Positions 16,484 to 26,676 of a stretch of 64,000 nucleotides of DNA are shown here, one piece after another. Each line of letters starts with the position of its first letter. Position 1 is the first letter of the stretch. The notes under the pieces were generated by a model, which worked only from the letters and a program-made list of their open reading frames with translations, made no database searches and was not told the DNA's origin. This DNA comes from Bradyrhizobium campsiandrae (GTDB lineage Bacteria > Pseudomonadota > Alphaproteobacteria > Rhizobiales > Xanthobacteraceae). A program made the translations under genes and the position numbers. Where the stretch lies: positions 99,572 through 163,571 of the forward strand of contig NZ_JAANIH010000002.1 in NCBI RefSeq assembly GCF_014529705.1. Reading direction: 5' to 3'.

Positions 16484-16611
16484 GATGGGCTCTCTCCCTT
16501 GATGTCGGGCTTGAAGCGGATGGTGCAAGCCACGGTTCTCGCGAACCGTTTGCCCGTTCCGGCCATGCAGTTCAAGTCATGCTAAAGGAGGGGCGATCAG
16601 CCAGAACCCGG

Positions 16612-16869
16612 CTAAAGCAGCTTTGCACTCACGAACAGCGCGCGCACGGCGTTGGTGGCCTGGACCGCAAGCATGGCATTGCCGGCAGCCCCCTCCAGCG
16701 CGTGGATGGCATCCTCATGCAGCGAGCGGAATTCCATCCACTCGACCGATTTGAAGTTGGTGAGGAATTGATAGGCCTGGCCGACGGTCGCGATCGCCAG
16801 CGTGTCGCCGTTCAGCTTGATCTTGAACGTCGTGCGCAGCGGGGTCTCGGAGCTCTGTGGATCACTCAT
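16612..16869 (-). CDS. DUF982-like small protein
   Basis: An 85-residue soluble protein. The segment AIATVGQAYQFLTNFKSVEW followed by HEDAIHALEGAA resembles the DUF982 pattern of an N-terminal strand, a helix with a conserved Trp, and a C-terminal A..AL.G helix. Family function is unknown; it is common in Rhizobiales. The start is the first in-frame ATG. Confidence 0.6.
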   Translation of the reverse strand: MSDPQSSETPLRTTFKIKLNGDTLAIATVGQAYQFLTNFKSVEWMEFRSLHEDAIHALEGAAGNAMLAVQATNAVRALFVSAKLL

Positions 16870-16941
16870 GGGCTGCTTCTGGACGACAACGGCTTAACGA
16901 AGGGAAAACGGCAGCCCCGCCGCGGCAATTCACGTCGCGTT

Positions 16942-17970
16942 TCAGGAATCGGTGCTGGCGCCGGCGCGCTGCGAGGCCGTCGCCGCTTCGCCCAGGCTTC
17001 GCACCACGACCAGGCGGTTGAACTCGCCATTGTCGTAGGCCTTGAGGAAGCGATCATAGTCCTTGATCGAGACGCAGCCGTTGGAATCGCCGCGCGGCCC
17101 GAGCATGTAGGTGTGGGTGAGCAGACCGACGCGGCCGAGCGCGCTGGTGCCATCCGTCGGCGTCATGCGCAGGGCCCGGACACCGTGGAACAGTTTTTCG
17201 CGCGGCTTGAGGTCGTAGACCGCAGGCGGGGTGGCGCCCACCATGCGCTGGTCGACATGGTCAGGGTCGTCCATCAGCGCGCCCATGCCCGAATGCGCCT
17301 CGATCGCGACGCCGCTCGGCAGGTAAAGCGCCTTGGCCTTGATGTCATAGACCGCCGTCTTCGAATCGTAACCGAGCGCGGCGAGGTCAGGTGCTCTGCC
17401 GAGCAGGCCATCGCCCGGGGTCAGCGAGGCCAGCCTGATCTTGTCGGTGAACTTCTCGAAGAAATTGCGGTTGTCGACCCGGGGATTGGCGTCGGCATAG
17501 GCCTGGCTGGAGGCGATCTGTGCGCTGAAGTCCGCCTGCACCGGCCGCGAGCGCGGCATCGGGACGGCGTCGGCGCGCAGCGAGGGCCTCGGTGCCCCTT
17601 CGGTTGCGGGCTGGTCGTTGTCGGTCAGGGTCGAACGCCAGTCGTCGCCCTGGAGCTTTTGGGCGAGCATCGCCTTGGCGTCGCGCAATTTGAGCTGGAC
17701 GGCATTCAGAGCCGAGCGCTCCATCGTCCGCAGGCCGAGCTCGCGCGCAGGCGGGTTACTCGACAGCGAGGCAAAACGGTCTTCGAACGACGGCACATTG
17801 GCCGGCGGCAGCGCCGCGGTGACCAGCGCTGTGGAGTCGCCGATGTCGGCGACCCACGCCGCGGCGCCGAGCGCCAGCGCGATGGCGGCCATAGACAGCA
17901 GTATCGTCTCGGCTCGCCCAAGACGGCGGCGCGACAACAGCCTCTCGGCGCTTGCGCGGTCGGAAACCAT
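16942..17970 (-). CDS. DUF2778 (Tlde1-like) L,D-transpeptidase domain protein
   Basis: A 342-residue inner-membrane-anchored protein. A basic n-region (RLLSRRRLGR) precedes one transmembrane helix at about 22-45, a disordered linker, and a C-terminal DUF2778 domain of about 140 residues. The domain has AVYDIKAKALYLPSGVAIEA, HSGMG, TPPAVYDLKPREKLFHGVRA and the cysteine motif HTYMLGPRGDSNGCVSIKDY. DUF2778 is the domain of the type VI effector Tlde1, which cuts and exchanges peptidoglycan peptides. No T6SS genes are near, so a housekeeping cell-wall role is more likely. ATG 17970 follows GGGGAT. Confidence 0.8.
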   Translation of the reverse strand: MVSDRASAERLLSRRRLGRAETILLSMAAIALALGAAAWVADIGDSTALVTAALPPANVPSFEDRFASLSSNPPARELGLRTMERSALNAVQLKLRDAKAMLAQKLQGDDWRSTLTDNDQPATEGAPRPSLRADAVPMPRSRPVQADFSAQIASSQAYADANPRVDNRNFFEKFTDKIRLASLTPGDGLLGRAPDLAALGYDSKTAVYDIKAKALYLPSGVAIEAHSGMGALMDDPDHVDQRMVGATPPAVYDLKPREKLFHGVRALRMTPTDGTSALGRVGLLTHTYMLGPRGDSNGCVSIKDYDRFLKAYDNGEFNRLVVVRSLGEAATASQRAGASTDS

Positions 17971-18090
17971 CAGATCCCCAAATCGACCCCCGGGGGACCC
18001 AACCCCCACCCGGAGACTCTATACCAGCTACCACATTGGGAGCCAAAAGTTAGGCATAATCGCGGCCGGAAAACCCTCCTGAGGTATCCT

Positions 18091-18531
18091 ATGACCGATC
18101 CTTTCGATCTAGAGCGCTTCCTTAAAGCCCAGGAGCCGGTTTTTCGCGACGTTTTGGGGGAGCTGGCCCGGGGCCGGAAGCAGACTCACTGGATGTGGTT
18201 CGTCTTCCCCCAGATCGCCGGACTCGGCTTCAGCGCCATGTCCCGGCGCTATGCCATCGGCTCGCGGGCGGAGGCCGAGGCCTATCTTGCCCATCCCATT
18301 CTCGGCCCGCGCCTGATCGAATGCACCCGCCTCGTGCTCGCCGTCGAGGGGCGGACCATCCACGCCATTCTCGGCGCGCCCGATGATGCCAAATTCCGCT
18401 CGTCGATGACGCTGTTCGAGGCCGTGTCCAACGAGGCGGTTTTCAGCGAAGCGCTGGCCCGGTATTTCGCCGGCGCGCCTGATGGCGCGACGCTCGAAAT
18501 TCTCGCCTCCCTCGATCAACAGGCCAGCTGA
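18091..18531 (+). CDS. DUF1810 family protein
   Basis: A 146-residue protein of the DUF1810/calpastatin-like family. Signature segments are [33 protein letters not shown] and [13 protein letters not shown], and the length is standard. The start is ATG 18091 after CCTGAGG. The wider family (YbiA-DUF1810) is linked to nucleotide metabolism in some members, but function here is unknown. An upstream open frame in the same phase is non-coding. Confidence 0.85.
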   Translation: MTDPFDLERFLKAQEPVFRDVLGELARGRKQTHWMWFVFPQIAGLGFSAMSRRYAIGSRAEAEAYLAHPILGPRLIECTRLVLAVEGRTIHAILGAPDDAKFRSSMTLFEAVSNEAVFSEALARYFAGAPDGATLEILASLDQQAS

Positions 18532-18634
18532 CTGCGACATCGGCAGCCGTCAGCGTAAACCCGAGATTAACAGGCACCCCCTATTTCTTACGGAGAATTG
18601 TCTTTCTCTCCCCGCGCCAATTGCCGGACAGATC

Positions 18635-20716
18635 ATGAAAATCGGTACGTTGCTGACCGCCGCCATCGTCTCACTCTCGACCGTCGGCGGCGGCCTCGCC
18701 GTCTACGTCGCCGTGACCAAATACCAAACGATCGAGCGTGTCACCGAGGCGCAGGGCCGGCTCGCGATCGTCCGCGCCGTCAGCGACATTCCGCGCTATC
18801 TCAATCCCGAACGCGGCTTCTCCACCAACATCCTCTACGGGCCCGCGACCATCGACCTCGCGCAGCTTGCCGAGCAGGACAAGCTGCGCAAGCAGACCGA
18901 CCTAGCCCGCGACAAGATGAATGCGGTGCGCAAGGAGCTGCCCGGCGCGTTCGACGACGGGACGAGCATCGGCAGCAACATCGACGGCATCAATGCGAAG
19001 TTCACCGGCTTGCGCGAGGCCATCGACAAGGCCATCGCCGGGCCCGCGGAGATGCGCAAGGACGCAGCCAAGAAGATCGTCGCCGACAACGCCGTGCTCA
19101 ACGCCGGCGTCACCGCGCTGCTCAACGAGCAGGTCCGCCGCATGGCGATCCTCAACGGCGACGCCTACCGGCAGGCTAGCTATGCCAACATCGCGATGAC
19201 GCTGCGTGACGTCGGCGGTCTCAATGCCAGCGTCCACAAGAACCTCGTCGGCAGCAAGAAGGTCGCGAACGACGCCGAAAAATCCGACATCGCCCGCATG
19301 CAGGGACGCAACGACCAGATCGTGATGTCGCTGATCGAATTGCGCGGCAATCCCGCGACCCCCGCCAACGTCGGTGCCGCGCTCGACATACTGAATGCGG
19401 GCTACGTCGAGGAATTCGGCCGGGAGCTCAAGCTGGTGAAGGACGGTGCCGCCAGCGGCAAATACGAGCACGACGTCGAGACCTACTACGCAGCCTCGCA
19501 GCGCGGCCTCGGCACGATCATCGGCGTCCGTGACGCCTTTTACGACAACGCCGAGCAGATCCTCGCCGGCGCCTCCAGCGCCGCGCGCACCAGCTTCACG
19601 ATCGCGCTTGCAGGCCTCCTCGCCGTGCTGATCGCCAGCGCCGGCCTCATCGTGATGGTCCGCCGCCGTGTCTGCGCCCCGATCGTCAGCCTGACGATGC
19701 GGATGTCGCGACTCGCCGACGGCGACGTGGCCGAGGACATCCCCGGCGCCGAGCGCTCCGACGAGATCGGAGCGATGGCCGCAGCCGTCCAGGTCTTCAA
19801 GGACAACATGATCCGCGCCGACCGGCTCGCGGCGGAGAAGCAGGCCGAGAGCGACGGCAAGATGCGCCGCGCCCAGGCGCTGGACGAACTGACCCGGGCC
19901 TTCGAGGCCAAGGTCACCGAGCTCGTCGGCGGCCTGTCGCAGGCCTCCTCCGCCATGGAAAGCACGGCACAGTCGATGACCTCGACAGCGGCCCGGACCA
20001 ACAGCCAGGCCGCGGTCGTTGCCGCCGCCTCCGAACAGACCTCGACCAACGTTCAGACCGTTGCCAGTGCCACGGAAGAGCTGACCTCCTCGATCGCCGA
20101 GATCGGCCGCCAGGTCGCGCAGAGCACCGAGATCGCGGCCCGCGCCGTCGACAACGCCCGCCGCACCGGCGACACTGCGCGCGCGCTCGCCGAAGGCGCG
20201 CAGAAGATCGGCGACGTCGTCACGCTGATCCAGAGCATTGCCGAGCAGACCAATCTCCTCGCCCTGAACGCGACCATCGAGGCCGCCCGCGCCGGCGATG
20301 CCGGCCGCGGCTTTGCCGTGGTCGCCTCCGAGGTGAAATCGCTGGCCGGCCAGACCGCCAAGGCCACCACCGAAATCTCCGAGCAGATTACGGCGATCCA
20401 GACCGCGAGCGACGAGACCGTGGCCGCGATCCGCAACGTCGCCGACGTAATCGCCGAGATCGACCAGATCGGCACCGCGATCGCCGCGGCGATCGAGGAA
20501 CAGGGCTCGGCCACCAAGGAGATCGCCCGCAGCGTTCAGGAAGCCGCCCGCGGCACCCAGGAGGTCAACAGCAACATCTCGGGCGTGCAGCGCGCCGCCG
20601 ACGACACCGGCGCGGCTGCAAGGGAAGTGCTCGGCGCGGCCGAGCAGCTCTCGACGCAGTCGCGCGACCTCGCCGGCCAGTTCGACCGCTTCCTCGGCGA
20701 AGTCAGGGCGGCTTAA
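18635..20716 (+). CDS. Methyl-accepting chemotaxis protein
   Basis: A 693-residue transmembrane chemoreceptor: first helix at about 7-27, an all-helical periplasmic sensor to about 310, second helix at about 315-335, HAMP domain at about 335-390, and a cytoplasmic signalling domain to the C-terminus. The hairpin tip is visible at [19 protein letters not shown] followed by [20 protein letters not shown], which binds CheA/CheW. It has no C-terminal CheR-binding pentapeptide (ends LGEVRAA). Ligand unknown. Confidence 0.93.
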   Translation: MKIGTLLTAAIVSLSTVGGGLAVYVAVTKYQTIERVTEAQGRLAIVRAVSDIPRYLNPERGFSTNILYGPATIDLAQLAEQDKLRKQTDLARDKMNAVRKELPGAFDDGTSIGSNIDGINAKFTGLREAIDKAIAGPAEMRKDAAKKIVADNAVLNAGVTALLNEQVRRMAILNGDAYRQASYANIAMTLRDVGGLNASVHKNLVGSKKVANDAEKSDIARMQGRNDQIVMSLIELRGNPATPANVGAALDILNAGYVEEFGRELKLVKDGAASGKYEHDVETYYAASQRGLGTIIGVRDAFYDNAEQILAGASSAARTSFTIALAGLLAVLIASAGLIVMVRRRVCAPIVSLTMRMSRLADGDVAEDIPGAERSDEIGAMAAAVQVFKDNMIRADRLAAEKQAESDGKMRRAQALDELTRAFEAKVTELVGGLSQASSAMESTAQSMTSTAARTNSQAAVVAAASEQTSTNVQTVASATEELTSSIAEIGRQVAQSTEIAARAVDNARRTGDTARALAEGAQKIGDVVTLIQSIAEQTNLLALNATIEAARAGDAGRGFAVVASEVKSLAGQTAKATTEISEQITAIQTASDETVAAIRNVADVIAEIDQIGTAIAAAIEEQGSATKEIARSVQEAARGTQEVNSNISGVQRAADDTGAAAREVLGAAEQLSTQSRDLAGQFDRFLGEVRAA

Positions 20717-21741
20717 AGCGAGCCGGCGACGTCCGCGGCTCTTGCGATCATTCGCCTGCGCCCGATCTCGATGAAGGGCATTTCGACGAAACGCCACATC
20801 AACCAGGCAGCCGGCGTCGTCATCAGCAGTCCCGCCAGAAACAGCAGGGACGCCCGAACGACCGGCAACTGCTGGAACGGCACCAGACGGCCCACGATCC
20901 CAAGCCCGATCGTGTGCAGAAGGTAGAAACTGTACGATATGCGCCCGTAGAACCTGACGATATCGAGATCGAAAGGCCGGAGCACGGCAAGCTTGCGGGG
21001 ACCGAAGGCTGCCAGGCCAACAAGCAGCGACGCGCACAGCGTCTCGAACGCGATGGTGACCGCGGTCTGCTTCCGAACCGCGACAATGACCATCACGACG
21101 AAGGCGACGCAGGCGATCACCGGCGCCCGCGATGATTGCGACGCACCGCTCAGCGTGGTTGCGCCCGATTGCAGCAGCAAGCCAACGACGAAAGCATAGA
21201 GCGGAGCAAGATTGGTGAACCCGCCGAGCAGGTGAACATAGGGCCCCCAGAACGAGAGCGCGACGAGAAAGGCGACCAGAATCCACACCGGCAACGTTCC
21301 GTGCCGTTTCAGCAGAGCGCAGGACGTCAGGATCACCGGAACCGCGACGCACTCCACGGTCAGCGACCACATCACGCCGTTGATGTCGCTCTTAATGAGA
21401 AGCGCATTGAGCACCACGTTGAGAGGATCGAATGACGGCTCGAAACCGACATAGAAACCGAAGCTTCGATGCGCCAATGTCAGCAACAGCACAGTTGCGA
21501 TTGCCGCCGGCAGCAGCCTGAACACGCGGTGACGCACGAAGGTGACGGGGTCAGGATCGCGATCCAGAGATCGCGCGAGAAGAAAACCGCTGAGCACGAA
21601 GAAGACGACGACCGGCGCCATCCCGGTTGCAGTCATCTCCCAGGACTGCATGCAGGCGTGGAACGCGAGCACTGATACGGCCGCATACCCACGCATCGCT
21701 TCAAGTCGCGGCAGAAACGCAGAATCCCGATACACACCCAT
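20713..21741 (-). CDS. Acyltransferase family 3 membrane protein (OafA-like)
   Basis: A 342-residue polytopic membrane protein with about ten helices. It begins [19 protein letters not shown], where the catalytic His of the family follows the first helix, and continues [21 protein letters not shown] and [16 protein letters not shown]. These are features of acyltransferases that O-acetylate or O-acylate surface polysaccharides and Nod factors. It has no SGNH domain. It converges with and overlaps the chemoreceptor gene by four bases. Acceptor unknown. Confidence 0.85.
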   Translation of the reverse strand: MGVYRDSAFLPRLEAMRGYAAVSVLAFHACMQSWEMTATGMAPVVVFFVLSGFLLARSLDRDPDPVTFVRHRVFRLLPAAIATVLLLTLAHRSFGFYVGFEPSFDPLNVVLNALLIKSDINGVMWSLTVECVAVPVILTSCALLKRHGTLPVWILVAFLVALSFWGPYVHLLGGFTNLAPLYAFVVGLLLQSGATTLSGASQSSRAPVIACVAFVVMVIVAVRKQTAVTIAFETLCASLLVGLAAFGPRKLAVLRPFDLDIVRFYGRISYSFYLLHTIGLGIVGRLVPFQQLPVVRASLLFLAGLLMTTPAAWLMWRFVEMPFIEIGRRRMIARAADVAGSL

Positions 21742-21802
21742 CGCGCGGAACGATTAGCCCAGCGGATCGCTGAGGGCAACCGGGCCCTGCGCCGCGAACG
21801 TC

Positions 21803-22393
21803 CTAATACGGCGGCGCCTTGCGCGCCCGCTGCGCCTTCGCGGCCTCGATCCACCACGTCAGATCGTCCGCGAAGCGCGGGAATGACCGTTCCAGCGCCT
21901 TGCCGCCCTCACCGATCGGCTCGCTCTCGGCTGACAGTGTCTGGGCGATCGGCCCGACGCCAATGGTGCTCGAGATCACCACCATGCCCATCTCCGACAG
22001 CGTGCCGTGCCAGGCGGTCGAAGCGCGCGCGCCGGACAGGCGGCCGGCGGAATAGCTCACGATCGCGGCCGGCCGCCAGAACCATTCCTCCAGGAAATGG
22101 TCGGTGAGGTTCTTCAAGCCCGGCTGAATGCCCCAATTATATTCCCCGGTGACGAAGACGAAGCCGTCGGCGCCGCGGATCTGGCCAGCCAGTTTCTCCA
22201 GCGCCTCGGGCGCGGTGCCCGCGGGATATTCCTTGTACATGCGATCGAGCATCGGCAGGCCGATCGCCTTGGCGTCGATGAATTCGACCTCCTCGCCGCG
22301 GCTGCGCAGCCGATCGATGACGAAATTCGCAAGGCGGATGCCCATGCGGTCGGAACGATAGGAACCGTAAAACACCAGGATGCGATTGCTCAT
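21803..22393 (-). CDS. NADPH-dependent FMN reductase
   Basis: A 196-residue flavodoxin-fold oxidoreductase. The FMN phosphate loop is VFYGSYRSDRMGIRLANFV near the N-terminus, and TGEYNWGIQPGLKNLTDHF is the family motif around the flavin. It would reduce FMN, quinones or azo compounds in the cytoplasm. It follows the AraC-family gene by 49 bases on the same strand and may be co-transcribed with it. Confidence 0.87.
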   Translation of the reverse strand: MSNRILVFYGSYRSDRMGIRLANFVIDRLRSRGEEVEFIDAKAIGLPMLDRMYKEYPAGTAPEALEKLAGQIRGADGFVFVTGEYNWGIQPGLKNLTDHFLEEWFWRPAAIVSYSAGRLSGARASTAWHGTLSEMGMVVISSTIGVGPIAQTLSAESEPIGEGGKALERSFPRFADDLTWWIEAAKAQRARKAPPY

Positions 22394-22442
22394 GGCCGCA
22401 GACTAGCACGAAACCGCGGCGCGGACCCATTGCTTTGTGGTG

Positions 22443-23390
22443 CTAGCGCCGCCGTCCGCGCTCCAGTGTTTCCGACGGCGTCTCGCCGAACCGGTCGCGA
22501 TAGCTTCGCGAGAAATCGCTGAGATGCCAGAAGCCGAAGGCCAGCGCGACGGCCTTCACGCTGTCGGCGCCGGCCAGCAACCGCCGGCGTACCAACCAGA
22601 GTCGGCGCAGGCGCAAATAGCGGTGCAGGCTCATGCCGCGGTAGCGGCGAACGACCTCGTGCAGGGTGCGAACGGACAGGCCGAGCTTGCGCGCGATCTC
22701 ATCGCTGTAGATGGGCTGGGCAAGATCGTCGGCCAGCAGCGCGCGGATGTCCTGGAACAGCTTGAACTGCCGCTCGTTGTTCGGCCGCAGCGTCCAGCGC
22801 GCGGGCAAGATATCGGCGAACGCGGCGTCGACCGCAGCGAGCAGAGACTCCCTCATCGCCGCACCTTTCAGCGGCACCTCGGCGGGACCGGTCGGCTCGG
22901 AGGCAGCTGCCAGCACGGCTCTCACCACCTTTCGAAGCCGATGCATCGCCACCGGGCTGGTCTCGAACATCTTGAAGCTGACATGCGTCTCGGGCCAGCC
23001 GCGATCCTTCACCTCTGGCCGAAACACGATCGAAGCGATCTGGCGCTGCACCTCCTCGATGGTGTTGTAAGCCGCCCCGCCACCGCCGATGACAATGACT
23101 GCGCGATCCCGCTGCGCACCATTGAAACGGATCGGTACGTCGAGATCCTCCATCGCAAAGCCGATGGCTGTGCAATCGGCGACCAGTTGCGCATCCACCA
23201 CGCGTGGAAAGGTACGCGTCATATTCACGTCGCAGCCGGGCAATTGCAGAATGATCTGCTCGGTCGCAATCGTGCGTACAAGCGGCGTGAAATCGAGATT
23301 CAGGCCGCGGATGGCGTTGCGAAACTCATCGACGTCGGCAAAACGAAATATTTTCGGCGCGAACTCGCGCGCATCATCAATACTGGTCAT
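22443..23390 (-). CDS. AraC-family transcriptional regulator
   Basis: A 315-residue regulator. The last 110 residues hold two helix-turn-helix motifs: YSDEIARKLGLSVRTLHEVV and VKAVALAFGFWHLSDFSRSY, followed by RFGETPSETL. The N-terminal 200 residues would be the sensor domain. ATG 23390 is chosen; an upstream in-frame GTG would add 14 residues. A link to the FMN reductase downstream is inferred from spacing. Confidence 0.87.
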   Translation of the reverse strand: MTSIDDAREFAPKIFRFADVDEFRNAIRGLNLDFTPLVRTIATEQIILQLPGCDVNMTRTFPRVVDAQLVADCTAIGFAMEDLDVPIRFNGAQRDRAVIVIGGGGAAYNTIEEVQRQIASIVFRPEVKDRGWPETHVSFKMFETSPVAMHRLRKVVRAVLAAASEPTGPAEVPLKGAAMRESLLAAVDAAFADILPARWTLRPNNERQFKLFQDIRALLADDLAQPIYSDEIARKLGLSVRTLHEVVRRYRGMSLHRYLRLRRLWLVRRRLLAGADSVKAVALAFGFWHLSDFSRSYRDRFGETPSETLERGRRR

Positions 23391-23690
23391 GACAAATTGA
23401 AAGCGCGCCGCGAAACGACGCACATCCGGCACAATGCCGGTCTGATTTCTCCCCCTTCGGCTGCCCTGTTAGACCGAAAGAATCGTCCTAGCCCACGCAA
23501 CCAGTTGGCGAGTGTTCGATCCAAAGGACAAGCAAACGGTTCGTGTCCTGCCGATTTTCGATATCGTTTCCCGTGGGCCAGACGGTGCGCTGATACCCCG
23601 GGGCGCCAATTCTAAAATCCAAATTAACGGCTGTCGGTCGAAATGAAGACGTTTCGATGAGCGAAATATATTTCAGTACAGGCCCCTGCC

Positions 23691-24797
23691 ATGATGGCAA
23701 ATTCGCCTGCCGATATTCTGGTTGAACTGGAAGAAACGGTCACAACGTGCCCGCTGGACCGCTGCACGCGCATCCTTTCCGGCATTGCGCAGTTGCTCAC
23801 CGGCAGCCGCGACCGATCCCAGCAATTGCTCTCTGACCTGGTCGATGGCGTTCTGCTGCGATTGACAGAACGGGTCGAGGCCAGCGCGCTGATCCAGCTC
23901 AGCACCACGCTTGCCGACCTCCAGGTGGCGCCGCCGGAGACATTGCGACGCCTCGCCGCCCACGACGATCCGGAAGTGGCCTGTCCGGTCCTGCTCAAAT
24001 CGCAGGCGCTTTCGACGACCGATCTCGCGACGGTCGCGGCCTCGTGCGGCGGGCGGCATCAGCGCGCAATCGCAGCGCGAAAGTGTATTGAGCCTGATGT
24101 GACCGAAGCGCTGATCGAGCGCGGCAACCAGATCTGCCTTGCGCTGATCAAGAATCCCGGGACTCGATTCTCCGAGGCGGCCTATGCCACCCTGATCGAC
24201 AGGGCCGGCCAGGACGACGAGATTGCAAAAGCGCTGGCGCTGCGGGCCGACACACCCGATCTGGTCGTGCGAAAACTGCTTTCCCCTTCACCCGGCAGGG
24301 CAACGCCGGCCAAGCCCAATGCATCCTCTGCCCCGCCCGAGCAGAAGCCAGCGCCAGCGCCGCCGAAACTGCCCTCCGCGGCCGACTATGCGAGCGCAAG
24401 ACCCGAGATCGTTGCGCTCAACCGCGTCGGCAAGCTCAACGATTCCACAGTGAACCGTTTCGCGATCCGTGGCGAGACTGCCAATCTGTTCACCGCCTTG
24501 TCGGTGCTGTCAGGGGCACCGATCGAGATCGTCGAGCACGTCATGACAGACGATGATTGCGAGGGCCGGGTGATGGCCTGCCGGGCCTCGCGCCTGAACT
24601 GGACGACCACGCTCGCAATCCTGAGCAACCGCAGCGGCGCACGGCTCTCGTTTGCCGAGCGCGAACGCGCGCAGCTGATCTTCGAAACGCTGCTGTTGTC
24701 GACCAGCCAGTGGACGGTGCGCTGGGGCGAAATTGCAGCCGGTGCCGGCAAACGCGATCAGGGAAATCGCGGCGCGAAAGTGGGAGCTAACGGATGA
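23691..24797 (+). CDS. DUF2336 protein
   Basis: A 368-residue helical protein of the alphaproteobacterial DUF2336 family, recognised from SPADILVELEETVTT and repeated HEAT-like helices (SDLVDGVLLRLTERVEA, PPETLRRLAAHDDPEVACPV, LVVRKLLS). A Pro/Ala linker at about 205-230 separates two helical halves. The TGA overlaps the next ATG (ATGA), so expression is coupled to the PilZ protein. Family function is not settled; the context suggests c-di-GMP-linked surface behaviour. Confidence 0.8.
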   Translation: MMANSPADILVELEETVTTCPLDRCTRILSGIAQLLTGSRDRSQQLLSDLVDGVLLRLTERVEASALIQLSTTLADLQVAPPETLRRLAAHDDPEVACPVLLKSQALSTTDLATVAASCGGRHQRAIAARKCIEPDVTEALIERGNQICLALIKNPGTRFSEAAYATLIDRAGQDDEIAKALALRADTPDLVVRKLLSPSPGRATPAKPNASSAPPEQKPAPAPPKLPSAADYASARPEIVALNRVGKLNDSTVNRFAIRGETANLFTALSVLSGAPIEIVEHVMTDDDCEGRVMACRASRLNWTTTLAILSNRSGARLSFAERERAQLIFETLLLSTSQWTVRWGEIAAGAGKRDQGNRGAKVGANG

Positions 24798-25114
24798 AGT
24801 TCGACGGTCGCAAGGCGATGCGGGTGAAGATGGACCACAGACAGCCCGTCAACCTGATGGGCTCGGATGGCACTTGGTGCCGCAGTTGCGTCCTGCTCGA
24901 CGTGTCGCAAACCGGCGCCAAGATCGAGGTGGAAGGTACCCTCGACGTCCTGCAGGCCAAGGAATTCTTCCTGTTGCTGTCGTCGACCGGCCTCGCCTAC
25001 CGGCGCTGCGAGCTGGTCTGGATCGACGGCACCATGGCCGGCGTGCACTTCGTCAACGCGGACAGCAAAAAGAAACTGGCGAACGCGAAGGCGGCCGCCG
25101 TGCAGAGCAAGTAG
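24794..25114 (+). CDS. PilZ-domain c-di-GMP-binding protein
   Basis: A 106-residue stand-alone PilZ domain. The arginine motif of c-di-GMP binders is seen as KAMRVKMDHRQPV, and the second motif as LDVSQTGAKIEVEG (D/N-x-S-x-x-G type). Both conserved parts are present although the first is not a perfect RxxxR. It is translationally coupled to the DUF2336 gene and is followed after 51 bases by an HD-GYP gene, making a small c-di-GMP module. Confidence 0.85.
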   Translation: MKFDGRKAMRVKMDHRQPVNLMGSDGTWCRSCVLLDVSQTGAKIEVEGTLDVLQAKEFFLLLSSTGLAYRRCELVWIDGTMAGVHFVNADSKKKLANAKAAAVQSK

Positions 25115-25165
25115 GCAATTCGGCTCAACGCATCATCCATCTCGTTCAACTCGCATACGGCCCAG

Positions 25166-26296
25166 GTGTCTCCCGTGCAGAATGCGCGTACCATCACCAG
25201 CCCCGTCAACGGCGACGGCGGCATCCGAACGGCACGATCGGCACGTCCCTTCGTCCATGTTCTGGCTGATTCCTCGGACAAATTGTCGTATGTCTGCGCG
25301 GCGCTGGAACGGCACTTCGCCGTCGCCGGCGAACGGCTCGATGCGGGAGCCAGACTGTCGCATGTACCATCCGCAATCGTCATCCGCGCGGAGCTGCGCG
25401 ACGTCGACAACATCGCGGCCATCAAGCAGAGATCCGCGGGCTTGGCAAAGGCCGCCAAGCGCATCTTTCTCGTCGAGCACGCATCCCACGGCTGTATCTC
25501 GCAAGCCTATGCGCTTGGCGCAACACTCGTCCTCCCCGGCCCGATCAACAAGGCCGCGCTGCTTGCGGCGCTCGCGGACCCGGCGGTGCCGGCGTCGGGC
25601 TCGTCGGACGGCTCCCAGCAACCGGACAACGCCGTCGATACGGCCGCAACGGCGATTGCGTCGATGTTCACGTCCGTCACTCTCGACCAGCCACTCGACG
25701 TCGTCGGCACCAGGGAAGCCGGCCGCCAGATCGCCGATCGCATCACCCAGCACGGGCTGTCGGAATGGCTGACGACGGTCCGGCGCCACCACGAGGGGAC
25801 CTATCAGCACTGCCTGCTGGTGACCGGTATCACCATCGACTTCGGCTTAAGTCTCGGCGTCGGGCAAGTTGATCTGGAGCGCCTCTATACGGCAGCCATG
25901 TTCCACGACATCGGCAAGGCCCGGATTCCGCTGGCCATCCTCGACAAGCCCGGCCGTCTCGATCCTGAGGAGCGCGCCATGATCGAGACGCACCCTGCAG
26001 CCGGCTATGATTTTCTGAAGGAGCACGCCGGGATTTCGCCGGAGATTCTCGATGCCGTCCGGCATCACCACGAATATCTGGACGGCAGCGGCTATCCGGA
26101 TGCGCTGGCCGGTGGGAGCATCAACGACATCGTGCGGATTCTCACGATCTCGGACATCTTCGCCGCGCTGATCGAGCACCGACACTACAAGCCGACAATG
26201 CCGCGCACGGACGCCTACAACATTCTGTGCGGGATGGCCGGGAAGCTCGAGAAGGCGCTGGTCACCTCCTTCAAGCAAGTCGCACTCGCGCGCTGA
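25166..26296 (+). CDS. HD-GYP c-di-GMP phosphodiesterase
   Basis: A 376-residue enzyme expected to hydrolyse c-di-GMP. Residues about 28-140 resemble a receiver-like fold without the phospho-acceptor Asp, hence a pseudo-receiver. The C-terminal HD-GYP domain keeps the metal ligands and signature: HHEGTYQHC, AAMFHDIGKARIP, ETHPAAGYDFL and VRHHHEYLDGSGYP. Start is uncertain: GTG at 25166 is used, GTG 25175 is an alternative and no strong Shine-Dalgarno is seen. It follows the PilZ gene and probably controls the same output. Confidence 0.88.
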   Translation: MSPVQNARTITSPVNGDGGIRTARSARPFVHVLADSSDKLSYVCAALERHFAVAGERLDAGARLSHVPSAIVIRAELRDVDNIAAIKQRSAGLAKAAKRIFLVEHASHGCISQAYALGATLVLPGPINKAALLAALADPAVPASGSSDGSQQPDNAVDTAATAIASMFTSVTLDQPLDVVGTREAGRQIADRITQHGLSEWLTTVRRHHEGTYQHCLLVTGITIDFGLSLGVGQVDLERLYTAAMFHDIGKARIPLAILDKPGRLDPEERAMIETHPAAGYDFLKEHAGISPEILDAVRHHHEYLDGSGYPDALAGGSINDIVRILTISDIFAALIEHRHYKPTMPRTDAYNILCGMAGKLEKALVTSFKQVALAR

Positions 26297-26348
26297 GCAC
26301 GCCAAGCCTGGACGGAAGGCCCCCCAAAGGACCGCCTCGTGGCCCCGT

Positions 26349-26552
26349 CTAATGCGTGGCTCGATATTTGATGCGGCGCGGGATCGAGCGGCAGGCCAGC
26401 CGCTCGGCGAGAATCTTCATGTCCTCATGACGGCCGCTGCGGATCAGCCTGCCGAACTCTTCAGGCGAAAACGGAAGGCTGGGATCGTCATCAAGCGGGC
26501 GTCGCACCCGCGGGCCGAAGAACCATCGAACCAGGCTAGCCAGCCGCCGCAT
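26349..26552 (-). CDS. Small hypothetical protein
   Basis: A 67-residue basic protein (MRRLASLVRWFFGPRVRRPL...) with GAGGGA upstream of the ATG at 26552. The middle part LPFSPEEFGRLIRSGRHEDM is predicted helical. No family recognised. It lies between the HD-GYP gene and the FIST receptor, convergent with the former. Confidence 0.5.
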   Translation of the reverse strand: MRRLASLVRWFFGPRVRRPLDDDPSLPFSPEEFGRLIRSGRHEDMKILAERLACRSIPRRIKYRATH

Positions 26553-26676
26553 GTCAATTCCCTCGCGCCAGCAACAAACCCCTTGCGAGGCATATTGTTC
26601 CTGCCGGCGCGACAGGATTGCAAGACCCAACTGAGGGGTCGTCACCAAATTTTATCGGATCGCCCGATGGTATCCC

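Noticed and set aside
18902..21370. An 822-codon minus-strand open frame opposite the chemoreceptor
   Set aside because: Antisense shadow of the MCP coding pattern; it has no recognisable domains.
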